A stretch of 64,000 nt of DNA from Azorinus chamasolen (Eukaryota; Mollusca; Bivalvia; Cardiida; Solecurtidae). The position numbers and the translations under genes are program-made. The stretch lies in contig OY755241.1 of NCBI GenBank assembly GCA_963576725.1, forward strand, positions 31,250,853-31,314,852, given 5' to 3'. Below are positions 50,332-61,179 of this stretch, piece after piece. Under the pieces are notes generated by a model. The model ran no database searches. It was not told the origin of the DNA and worked only from the letters and a program-made list of their open reading frames with translations. Position 1 is the stretch's first letter; the number at the start of each line of letters is the position of its first letter.

Positions 50332-50946
50332 TTGGATCCGTATCCGTACATCGAATTGAAATCTACAAAGAATGCAAAATACCTAGGCGTAACCATTAGC
50401 GATAACTTTAGTTGGAAAAAGCACATTGAAACGGTCTTGTCCAAAGCTAGAAATACCCTAAAATTCATAAAAAGAAACATACAGACTAGTAATGCTAACC
50501 TCAAAGAAACTGCCTATAAAACCTATGTCAGACCACAATTAGAATACTGTAATACTGTTTGGCATCCCTGGCAGAAAAATCTGACTTACGAACTGGAAAG
50601 GGTACAAAGAGCCGCAGCCCGATATGTCACCAACAATTATAATTATTCCTACTATAGCAGTGTAACAGAAATGCTTGAAAGTCTCAGATGGCAAACTCTT
50701 GAACAACGTCGAATATATGCATCTCTCTTAATGTTATACAAAATTGAAAACAATCTTGTCCATGTAGATCACAATCATCTTACACCTTCCAGAAATCTCA
50801 ATTATTTTATTCCATTCTCCAGGACACAATCATATGAACAGCTTCTTTCCACGAACTATCAGATATTGGAATGCCCTGCCTAACAACATCAAGGCCAGTG
50901 ACAGTCTTTCAGGATTCACTACCAGCCTCCAATCTCATATGTTCTA
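50332..50946 (+). pseudogene. Non-LTR retrotransposon 3' fragment (plus strand)
   Basis: KYLGVTISDNFSWKKHIE and VRPQLEYCNTVWHP are the thumb/post-RT blocks of Jockey/CR1-group ORF2. The WNALPNNIKASDSLSGF tail is in another frame after a shift near 50,845. 5'-truncated. It faces the fragment at 49660-50062, so these are two separate insertions. Confidence 0.88.
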
Positions 50947-51617
50947 GTGCAGTACTCCTGTTTTTTTATCCGTTTTTATCATATTTTTATTGTACGTCAT
51001 GTAACTTCAACTAACTTGACTGGTTTTTAACATTTTAACTTGTCCCCGACCTATCAGTATAGTCAGAAATTGACTGTTGATAGTATCAACGTAGATGTAG
51101 ATATATTACGCTTTTAATACAAATAGAGTCAGTTGAAAAATGAAAACAAACTTACGATACCTATAAAATGACACTTATGTCAGAAATATGTCATGTATGT
51201 GGTAATAAACCAGATACAATTCTCTCATTTTCAGATTACACCGCAAACAACAAGCCCGTGAAATCAAGGCTTAGCAAGATCAATATAATGTAGAAACAAT
51301 CAACTTACCAATCTATAAAAGGTTTAGCTGAAAAAGTTGCAAAAATCGTAGATTGCGAAATTGTGCTGATCGTTTTAGAACTTCATTTTCATCACAACTT
51401 GACGTAAATGTCCGAGATATCCAAAACACAGTAAAATTGCTGGACGGGTTCTTCTACAGTTACTATATTAAAGATTCAATTGAGAGAAAAAATGAGAAGC
51501 TAGGAGAGATAACTCGGTCAGACGGTGTTAAAGTAAACATCCTTGTGTGAAACAAGAAATATATTTTTCAAAAAGATAAACAGCGTTTTATTTTGTACAG
51601 CAAAGGTAAGGTTGATG

Positions 51618-54115
51618 GTCGTTTCGTCGAGTGTAGGGTGATTCCCCCATAGGGTGATTCCCCCATAGGATGATTCCCCTATGGGCAATTGCCCCTTAGG
51701 ATAATAACCCTTTAGGATTATTGCCCCATAGGGTGACTGCCCCTCAATATAAAAAATATATCATTATTTTGTAAAAAAAAATAATATATAAGTAAAATTT
51801 AATAAATTATATGATGAAAATAAATTAGTAGAAGGCTGTGTAGACCAATTGGAACTGTTGTATGTATTGTATTGATTCCAAATATTTGGACATGTAAACC
51901 TGAAGAAAGGGCATAATCCCCATTAGAAAGTACACACTAAGAAAATTTTTGTACAACTTAAATGAAGAATTAATAATTCTTTAATCCCTTTGCCTGCTAA
52001 GTGCAACCTAACTGGTATTTGCTAACAGTTTGGATCCTGATTAGGCGCTGATTAAGATAGCGTCTCATCACAATGCAAGCTGTATGATCAGTCATTAGTC
52101 TCTCAAAAGCGTACACAAAACGAAAGTAAGAGAAAATGGTGACAGGTCACTGCTATAAGGGTTAATAGGAGCTACACTGTGGTTTGTATGTCCAAATTAA
52201 AAGAGTAATAAATTAAGATTCTGTTTCATTTCGGGACACTGTATAGAAATATCAACAGCAATAAATAAAAGTTAATTGATTTTATTTTCTTGCATACACT
52301 CAATGCATTTTGTTATAATATTTCATAATAATATTATATTATTTTTAATATTATATTAATGAATATTCATGACAAAGCTTTCTGATCAGTTTCTGTTCTG
52401 TTTGCTCAATGACAATAAATATTCATTAGGTAAAGCACATCATTGTAAGATAATGTAATACATTATACCAGCACATATGGCATATATTGTATTTATAAGC
52501 ATAAATTGTATGACCACCTAAAGCTATATAATCTGGGTCTACCCTGTTTGCTCAATGTCAGACAATAAAGAGTCATTAGCTAAAGATAATGTAATACTAG
52601 CACATATAAATAGCTAAAGGTCATGTAATACTGTAATACTAGCACATGTGGTATATTTAACAAGCATAAATTGTACGAACAAACATTTCTAATTCCTTCT
52701 CATCGAAACAGATTAGACCCAAAACAAATTTAAAGCTATATGATCTGGATCTACCCTGTTTGCTCAATGTCAGATAATAAAGAGTCATTAGCTAAAGATA
52801 ATGTAATACTAGCACATAAAGTATATTAAACAAGCATAAAATGTACGAACAAACATTTCTAATTCCTTCTCATCGAAACAGATTAGACCTAAAAAAATTT
52901 TTAAAGCTATATGATCTGGATCTACCCTGTTTGCTCAATGTCAGATAATAAAAAGTCATTAGCTAAAGATAATGTAATACTAGCACATAAAGTATATTAA
53001 AGTCATTAGCTAAAGATAATGTAATACTGTAATACTAGCATATAAAGTATATTAAACAAGCCTAAATTGTATGAACAAACATTTCTAATTCCTTCTCATC
53101 GAAACAGATTAGACCCAAAACAAAATTAAAGCTATATGATCTGGATCTACCCTGTTTGCTCAATGTCAGATAATAAAGAGTCATTAGCTAAAGATAATGT
53201 AATACTAGCATATAAAGTATATTAAACAAGCATAAAATGTACGAACAAACATTTCTAATTCCTTCTCATCGAAACAGATTAGACCCAAAACAAATTTAAA
53301 GCTATATGATCTGGATCTACCCTGTTTGCTCAATGTCAGATAATAAAGAGTCATTAGCTAAAGATAATGTAATACTAGCACATAAAGTATATTAAACAAG
53401 CATAAAATGTACGAACAAACATTTCTAATTCCTTCTCATCGAAACAGATTAGACCTAAAAAAAAAATTAAAGCTATATGATCTGGATCTACCCTGTTTGC
53501 TCAATGTCAGATAATAAAAAGTCATTAGCTAAAGATAATGTAATACTAGCACATAAAGTATATTAAAGTCATTAGCTAAAGACAATGTAATACTGTAATA
53601 CTAGCACATATGGTATATTAAACAAGCCTAAATTGTATGAACAAACATTTCTAATTCCTTCTCATCGAAACAGATTAGACCCAAAACAAAATTAAAGCTA
53701 TATGATCTGGATCTACCCTGTTTGCTCAATGTCAGATAATAAAGGGTCATTAGCTAAAGATAATGTAATACTAGCATATAAAGTATATTAAACAAGCATA
53801 AAATGTACGAACAAACATTTCTAATTCCTTCTCATCAAAACAGATTAGACCCAAAACAAATTTAAAGCTATATGATCTGGATTACCTGTTAAAATTATAT
53901 GGCATTTAGCCTTCAAAAACATCAAATAATTTTATAATATAAAAAAAGAAAAGTAAAAACACTTTTTAGAGATTTTTAATAACCATGGGGGAATTGCCCC
54001 GTTTGGCAGTTTTATTGCGGGGCAGTCATCCAGGGGGCAATCATCCAGGGGGGAATAGTCCTATGGGGTAATCACCCTATGGGGAAGTTGTCCGTACCCC
54101 CGTTTCGTCGACCTT
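51618..54115. mobile_element. Composite element: satellite enclosed by inverted CCCC/GGGG repeat blocks
   Basis: Left block 51640-51750 repeats GATTCCCCCATAGG and ATTGCCCC. Right block 53980-54100 is its rough inverse (GGGGCAATCATCCAG, GGGGTAATCACCCTATGG). CGTTTCGTCGA occurs just outside each (51621-51631 and about 54101-54111) as a possible 11-bp target-site duplication. The satellite at 52530-53890 fills the centre. Confidence 0.6.
52530..53890. repeat. About 171-bp satellite with 566-bp higher-order unit
   Basis: TTTGCTCAATGTCA starts at 52547, 52759, 52930, 53155, 53325, 53496, 53721: spacings 212, 171, 225, 170, 171, 225. The 225-bp units hold an extra AGTCATTAGCTAAAGATAAT block. The pattern 225+170+171 repeats. 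The GATCTGGATCTACCCTGTTTG part resembles the TTAA-1 palindrome arm. Confidence 0.9.
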
Positions 54116-54119
54116 ATTT

Positions 54120-54790
54120 TATATAGTAGACAACACAGGGATCATGTTTTTCACACATATGTAATGTATTCTGCTTAGAATATGAAACAGACTATAGATA
54201 CCTTTACTACCCTAATCCTCTGTGATAGTAACCTACCTTATCAGTCGTGTATTAGATCTCAAACTGAGAGTACCATTAAAGTAGTACTTGTGTTACTTAT
54301 TTATTTGTCACTTGACAATACTCATTTGAGTTGATACTTAAAACTAGTACTACTACTACAACAAACATAAAACATTAAGAATACAAGCAAGGTTTTACGC
54401 AAGCGTAAAATGGCTGCGTAACATGTATTTAAGCAGGATAGAAGAAAAAGAGGGAGCAATATTGGGAAAACATGACTAATAATTATTATATTATTAAATA
54501 ATTAATATGAATTAATACATGTAGCAGAAACGGGGGAATGTTTTAATGAGCCATGATGCATAATACCTTTGTTTGACACCAATAATACACATTACGTCAC
54601 AGATCAATGTTATTCATTTGCTGAAACACACTGACGTAGAAACCATTATCACATTAAGTGGTGTTCACAAGGCATACAAACTCCCATACTTACAGTCTAC
54701 ATGAAATTATTCCGATAGGTCGACTCAATGCCCATTAAGTTTTTCATTTATATTGTCCCCAAAAAAAGAACAGGTTAGTATAAGATAATT
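54120..54790. other. No feature seen
   Basis: AT-rich sequence with short simple repeats (TAATTAATA) and no convincing frame. Confidence 0.4.
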
Positions 54791-55004
54791 ATACAGTAAA
54801 GTTGAAGCAAATTCAAATTCACAATGGTGAAATATGCAAAACTGTCAACAAAACCACGAGTAAAAGGTCTCAGCTAAATAACTTTAACAAAGCCAAAATG
54901 CAAACAAAGGACTTATATTTTAATGTACAAAATGGTTTTAAACCAAAAGCACGTATACTAAGGGTGCTAAGAAAATATGAGAGAAAAAAAACAATTCTGT
55001 TTCC

Positions 55005-55075
55005 ACCGAGGATCGAACCCACGACCTCACGTATCCTAGTCCATCGCTATAACCCCTAGACCACGCTGACAGCTA
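55005..55075 (-). other. tRNA-like Pol III sequence (SINE head or tRNA pseudogene)
   Basis: The minus strand has an A-box-like TGGTCTAGGGG and a B-box GGTTCGATCC at tRNA spacing, followed by T8 (complement at 54983-54990), a Pol III terminator. The acceptor-stem ends (GTCAGCG and TCGGTGG) do not pair and the anticodon stem is poor, so it is not a functional tRNA. Confidence 0.6.
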
Positions 55076-55089
55076 TGCTAGTGTAGGTG

Positions 55090-55955
55090 AGTTTAATGAT
55101 TTATACCTAATTCACTAGCATTTTCACTGAAACTGGATCATGGCAGACAAGAAAGAATTATCCCCGACAAAAATATGCTTAGAAAAATATATGAATGAAA
55201 ATAAATAAAATAAATGAAGTCTCACAGTAAACCATATTTATTAAAAAGATTGGCATTTATAGAAACACAGGACCGCAGAAACGCATGGGCAAAATTCAAA
55301 GCCGTATCAGTGTGGGCTGCTTTCGCAGCCCAATTACAACATATGCCTCGGCTATGTATAACATTTAATGAATGTTTACTAGCTTTTCAAATATGCGCGT
55401 GTCGGCAATTGTCGCAAACTGCCAAATCCTAGTTCAGACCAATATCGAGGTTAATTTACCAAGCGCTTCGCCCTCCTGGATGTTTCCTCGAAAATCCTAT
55501 CCTACCAGTTAGGGTCTGCTCTGAATGCTTTCGACTTGACATTTCTGTAATAACAAAACTTTACGTGATGAATGATTTTTTAATGGTGACATTGTTAACC
55601 ATTCGCTTGCTATTCACGTCAATATACCTACCTGTAATTAGTATAGACCCAGATAAGACAGCTCCTGCAGGAGCTTTCTCAACAGGGTCTGCACTATTTA
55701 CAAGTTGATTATGCAACCAGTGCACTCCACGGCAGTGATTGCACAGCGAAATATTTGTACACAGTGAAGATATATGTAATTATACAACAGGGCATTGGTA
55801 AAGAAAGAGAAAAGTATTTTAAAATTCAGCAAGAGAAGGGTAAAGGAACCGACTGATCAGGGTCTCACCTGCTCTGTTTGCTTCTGAGCTTGTGAAATAT
55901 ACTTGAAAAATTCCGAAAAAGACTCTTATTAAGGGCGACTTCATTATTTCTTACA
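55090..55955. other. TTAA-1 remnants; host sequence of LINE insertion
   Basis: 55600-55700 has a diverged TTAA element (TAGACCCAGATAAGACAGCT, GCTCCTGCAGGAGC). 55840-55980 holds TTAA-1 pieces (GATCAGGGTCTC, CTCTGTTTGCTT, TAGACCCAGATGAGACGG). The 55214-55432 frame is unidentified. Confidence 0.5.
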
Positions 55956-55998
55956 CAACATAGTAGACCCAGATGAGACGGTCCATGTATGATTCAAA

Positions 55999-57498
55999 CT
56001 ATTTAATAAAGAAGTTATTGCGGGTCCCCAGTCTTGGTAAAGCAGGAGGGATTAGATATGAATCGGTTTTGTGTTCTTCTTTTTCTTCCTTTGACTGGCC
56101 GCCTTCGTCGTGCCGAATACTCTGCCAGTTGTGCGCAATAACAACCCCCCTTCCCATTGATATTTTTGAATAGCCTTTTTTTGTCAGATTTGCTTTGTGA
56201 CACCTGAGATTTAAATATCTCAAGCGACTTTGCTTCTGCGATGTTTTGTGGTAGTGCATTCCAGTCTTTAATAGTTTGGTAGAAGAATGACCATTTCCTG
56301 GAATCTGTTCTTGATGTTTGCACTGCATAACTATGGGGTTGTGCATATCTAGTAGGTTTTTTAAGTATTTATCTGGATTTGTTTCTACTAAGTTGTTGAT
56401 TATTTTGTAAAACATAGACAGTCTGGCTTCCTTTCTTCTTGTTTTAAGGTCTTTCCATTTGAGTATGTTCAGCATTTCCCCTACACTGGATCTGTTTCTA
56501 TGTTTGCCCATGACGTATCTTGCGCTGCGTCTTTGAATTTTGTCTAATTTATCTATATGTGTTTTCTTGTATGGGTCCCATACAGTGCAGGCATATTCTA
56601 GTTGGGGTCTTACTAAAGTGAGGTATGCCTTTTCTTTTATGTTTTGTGAGGAGATGTGTAAATTTCTATGCAGGAAGCCTAGTGTTCTGTTGGCTTTGTT
56701 TGTTATGTTGTTTATATGTTCTCCCCAGTCCAAGTTGTCTGTGATAGTGCAACCAAGGTATTTTGTGGACTTTTCATGAGCGAGAGCGCTTCCGTGTAAG
56801 CGATAGTTATGGCGTATGGCGTTTTTCTTTTTCGTCACAGATAATACCGAGCATTTATTGGGATGGAATTCCATTTTCCATTTGTCTCCCCATTCCGCCA
56901 ACCTGTCCAAGTCTTCCTGTAGTACATGGCAGTCAACCTTTGAGGCTACAGTCAAATAGGCAATAGTGTCGTCTGCAAACAGTCTGACAGTGGAGCTCAG
57001 GCCTCTCGGCAGGTCGTTAATGTAAAACAGAAACAGACTGGGTCCAAGTACCGAGCCTTGGGGTACCCCAGAATCAACTGTTTCCGTGTCAGACTCTTCG
57101 CCTTCGACCGCGACAACCTGGGTTCTGCCAGTTAGAAAAGCCTTAATCCATTGGAGAGTTTTACCTTTTATGCCATAATGGTTTAACTTGTGAAGAAGGA
57201 GTGAATGTGATACTTTATCAAAAGCTTTTGAAAAATCGAGTATTAACAGATCTGTTTGGTTTCCCTCTTCGAGATTTTTAGATAGATCATCTATACATTC
57301 TACAAGCTGTGTTTCGCAGGAACGTTTACTGCGGAATCCATGTTGCAGAGGGTAGAGTATCTTATTTACTTCCGCGTGCCTCATCAGATGACCGGTGATG
57401 ATGTGTTCCATTAGTTTACAACACACACAGGTCAGCGAAATGGGTCGATAATTTTCTGCTTGGTATTTCTGTCCTTTTTTGAACGCTGGTTTTGTGTT
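55999..57498 (-). pseudogene. Non-LTR retrotransposon ORF2, RT domain, one frameshift
   Basis: The minus-strand frame of 475 codons (57426 to 55999), with in-frame RT sequence upstream to about 57498 (PAFKKGQKYQAENYRPISLT). RT blocks: YPLQHGFRSKRSCETQL, LDFSKAFDKVSHSLLL, GVPQGSVLGPSLFLFYINDL, RLFADDTIAY (catalytic FADD present), KYLGCTITDNLDW, VRPQLEYACTVWDP. Near the C4 run at 56336-56339 the frame changes; the expected tail (FFYQTIKDWNALPQN) is in the 56015-56323 frame. The endonuclease and ORF1 are missing (5' truncation), so it is a dead copy but a fairly young one. Jockey/CR1-like group. Confidence 0.92.
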
Positions 57499-58242
57499 TA
57501 CTCTGTTTGCAACACATTTATATGAGGCAAAGGGTTAACTATTTCTGGAAATTGTGTATGTATGAATATGCACTTACTGAATGAATAAAGTTTAATTTAA
57601 CACCATTGTTATCATTTTGAAATTACTAGCCTATGCTAACAGAGTAGATCAAAATCAGGCAGCTGATTGATCAAGATACACTCTGTCATAAAATTAAAAT
57701 GTGCAGTTTTCCGTTGAAGCAGAGTACCAGATTAACTGAATCGTTTATAGAATACGCCAGCAAAAATCTATCAGAAATAGTAGGGAAACAACTTGTGAAA
57801 AAGTGGTTTGGCAAGCTATGTGCGAAAGTGCGAATGTCATGACTATCTAAATCTCACGCCAACACAATTTCTAATTTAGAACACGGTTGGAAAATATCCC
57901 ATTTTAAACGTTTACATCGCATAGTTTTACATAAAAAATTCTTATAAACATTTAGAATGACTTTACCAACTAATATTGAGAATAACCCTACTGTATTAAC
58001 CACAGTAACCCGACATTTATCGAGTTGGCTTTGTTGACTCTAGGTCGACGAGTGTCGGCGTCTTTCCGTTGCTATAATTCGGGTTTTAAATGCAATCTAA
58101 GGCAATCTTTCGAATATTTAAATATTTTTATTCATTTATGACAGCATAATATTACTATATATGGCTGTTTATATATAAATAATGCCCTAAAACGCCTTTT
58201 TAAGTTAGTTGTCTCTAGTTGACACTTGTTGTCTCTGTTTAG
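57499..58242. other. TTAA-1 right half, then sequence without visible features
   Basis: CTCTGTTTGCAACACATTTA to AAAGGGTTAAC (57503-57540) is the far half of the TTAA-1 copy into which the LINE inserted. The rest shows no gene. Confidence 0.5.
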
Positions 58243-58482
58243 TATTGTCCTGTTTTATTAACCTGTCAAATTTGAATATTCCTACGTCACTGAAAGGATA
58301 TATTTAGCTTGGGTAAACCTGTGTTTCAAACGTTTTTCACGAGATTCACAAATAAATATACAGGTACTTGAATAAGCCAAGTAAGAAAGCTTTTATTAGC
58401 GGAAACGGTCGATATCAACCGAAGCTATATATGGCGTGTTCAGCAAGCGTATAATTTGACAGGTTAATAAAACAGGACAATA
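58243..58482. mobile_element. 240-bp element with 30-bp perfect inverted ends
   Basis: TATTGTCCTGTTTTATTAAC continuing to CTGTCAAATT at 58243-58272 is exactly inverted at 58453-58482. Non-coding MITE of unassigned class. Confidence 0.85.
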
Positions 58483-58564
58483 CCACCGCCATGTATTGAT
58501 AAATCGCAATTTCTTGAAATTAACGATATGACTTGTATATAACCATAATATATTGTATATAGTG

Positions 58565-58720
58565 TGCGAAACGACCATGGGAGCGAAACGATCAGGTACA
58601 AAACGTCCTGGAAGAGAAACGTCCAGGACGCGAACTGGTTAATGGGCGAAACGACTATGGGGCGAAACGACCAGGTACAAAACGTCCTGGGAGCGAACTG
58701 GTTAATGGGCGAAACGTCTG
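58565..58720. repeat. Degenerate GGGCGAAACGACC-type repeat block
   Basis: Variants such as GGAGCGAAACGATC, GGGGCGAAACGACC and CGTCCTGGGAGCGAACTGG follow one another, with two larger copies of ACGTCCTGG...GAACTGGTTAATGGGCGAAAC about 75 bp apart. Related in style to the blocks flanking 51640-54100. Confidence 0.75.
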
Positions 58721-59061
58721 GTCACCAAGATCAATGAATTTAGTATCACATTCTCATTTCTCAGACTTGACTTTAAATATTTTTTTCTGACAAAGGTGGT
58801 AAACTAGGATGACTTTGATCAAAGAAAACATTCAACCAGAGACATATATGTCTCTGATTCAACACTGTGCTATTTATTTATTTGCTCTCGGAAACAAGTC
58901 AAACCGGCCTCCAAAAAGTCAAACAGGACCTGAATTTGGTACAATTTACTACATATATGACAATCAAAGCACTGAAAGTGCTGCTAGCAAGGGGCTTTTA
59001 GCAAAGACGGTTGTATTGGTGTTACAAAGTGCTGATTTCTTCCGAAGCATTTTTGTTCAGG

Positions 59062-59132
59062 GTTTGGTGCAAAAGTGATATAACTTCGCCACTAAAGTGA
59101 AGATGTAACAATAGTTTTGCACCAAATCCGTT
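59062..59132. repeat. Short fold-back related to 34679-34753
   Basis: GGTTTGGTGCAAAAGTGATA and AATAGTTTTGCACCAAATCC form an imperfect hairpin. Confidence 0.75.
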
Positions 59133-59210
59133 ACGATGCGATAGTGTGTATATAAAGGCTTGTTCAATTGGTTACACCATATAGATTGTTGAATAAGTTA
59201 GAGTTATTAT

Positions 59211-61160
59211 ACCCCCCTTTTGAAAAAATGGGGGTATATTGCTTTGCACATGTCGGTCGGTCGGTCTGTCGGTCGGTCGGTCGGTCGGTAGATCGATGGT
59301 TTCCGAACGATAACTAATAAACGACTTGGCCTAGAATCTTCAAACTTGCTGTGGTGGTTGGTCATGATAAGTAGATGACCCCTATTGTTTTTGAGGTCAA
59401 AGGTCAAGGTCACCATGACCTAAAATGGTGAAATAGTTTCCGATCAATAACTGCTCAATGGTTTGGTTTGGGATCTTCAAACTTGCTGTGGTGGTTGGTC
59501 ATGACCACTAGATGACCCCTATTGATTTTGAGGTCACTAGGTCAAAGGTCAAGGTCACCATGACCTTAAATGGTTAAATGGTTTCCGATCAATAACTGCT
59601 CAAGGGTTTAGCTTAGAATCTTCACACTTGCTGTGGTAGTTGGTCATGACCACTGGATGACCCCTATTGATTTTGAGGTCACTAGATCAAAGGTCAAGGT
59701 CACCATGACCTTAACTGGTAAAATGGTTTCTGATCAATAACTGCTCAAGGGGTTGGCTTAGGATCTTCAAATTTGCTTAGGTGGTTGGTCATGACAACTA
59801 AATGAGTCCTATTGTTTTTTAGGTCACTAGGTCAAAGGTCAAGGTCACCATGACCTTAAAGGGTGAAATGGTTTGCGATCAATAACTGCTCAAGGGTTTG
59901 GCCTAGGATCTTCAAATTTGCTGTGGTGGTTGGTAATGACCACTAGATGACCCCTATTGTTTTTTAGGTCACTAGGTCAAAGGTCAAGGTCACCATGCTC
60001 TTAACTGGTCAAATGGTTTCCAAATCAATAACTGCTCAAGGGTTTGGCTTAGAATCTTCAAACTTGCTGCGGTAGTTGATCATGACAACTGGATGACCCC
60101 TATTGTATTTGAGGTCACTAGGTCAAAGGTCAAGGTCACCATGACCTTAACTTGTAAAATGGTTTCTGATCAATAACTGCTCAAGGGTTTGGCTTAGGAT
60201 CTTCAAATTTGCTTAGGTGGTTGGTCATGACAACTAGATGAGCCCTATTGGTTTTTAGGTCACTAGGTCAAAGGTCAAGGTCACCATGACCCTAACTAGT
60301 AAAATGGTTTCTGATCAATAACTGCTCAAGGGGTTGGCTTAGGATCTTCAAATTTGCTTAGGTGGTTGGTCATGACAACTAAATGAGTCCTATTGGTTTT
60401 TAGGTCACTAGGTCAAAGGTCAAGGTCACCATGACCTTAAAGGGTGAAATGGTTTGCGATCAATAACTGCTCAAGGGTTTGGCCTAGGATCTTCAAATAT
60501 GCTGTGGTGGTTGGTAATGACCACTAGATGACCCCTACTGTTTTTTTAGGTCACTAGGTCAAAGGTCAAGGTCACCATGCTCTTAACTGGTCAAATGGTT
60601 TCCAAATCAATAACTGCTCAAGGGTTTGGCTTAGAATCTTCAAACTTGCTGCGGTAGTTGATCATGACAACTGGATGACCCCTATTGTATTTGAGGTCAC
60701 TAGGTCAAAGTCACCATAACCTTAACTTGTAAAATGGTTTCTGATCAATAACTGCTCAAGGGTTTGGCTTAGGATCTTCAAATTTGCTTAGGTGGTTGGT
60801 CATGACAACTAGATGAGCCCTATTGTTTTTTAGGTCACTAGGTCAAAGGTCAAGGTCACCATGACCTTAACTGGTGAAATGGTTTGCGATCAATAACTGC
60901 TCAAGGGTTTGGCTTAGGATCTTCAATGTTGCTGTGGTGGTTGGTCATGACCAATAGATAACCCCTATTATTTTTTAGGTCACTAGGTCAAAGGTCAAGG
61001 TCACCATGACCTTAACTGGTGAAATGGTTTGCGATCAAGAACTGCTCAAGGGTTTGGCTTAGGTTCTTCAAACTTGCTGTGGTGGTTGGTCATGACAACT
61101 AGATGACCTCTATAGTTGAGGTCACTAGATCAAAGGTTCGGGGGTCTGGGGGTATACATG
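59211..61160. mobile_element. PRL-4 tandem-core element with 145-bp units bearing AGGTCA clusters
   Basis: Left end ATACCCCCCTTTTG...GGGGGTATATTGC with (GTCG)n microsatellite (59251-59288); right end GGGGTCTGGGGGTATACATG. Between them are about 12 units of 145 bp. A full unit has AGGTCA-CT-AGGTCA-A-AGGTCA immediately followed by AGGTCACCATGACCT (e.g. 59531-59566), and many also carry GGTCATGACC. Non-coding. Confidence 0.9.
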
Positions 61161-61179
61161 TTTTACAAACATCTCTTGT

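Noticed and set aside
51618..54115. CRISPR-like array
   Set aside because: Repeats are tandem satellite units of 170-225 bp without unique spacers, and the genome is eukaryotic.
55005..55075. Functional tRNA gene
   Set aside because: Pol III boxes are present but acceptor and anticodon stems do not pair.
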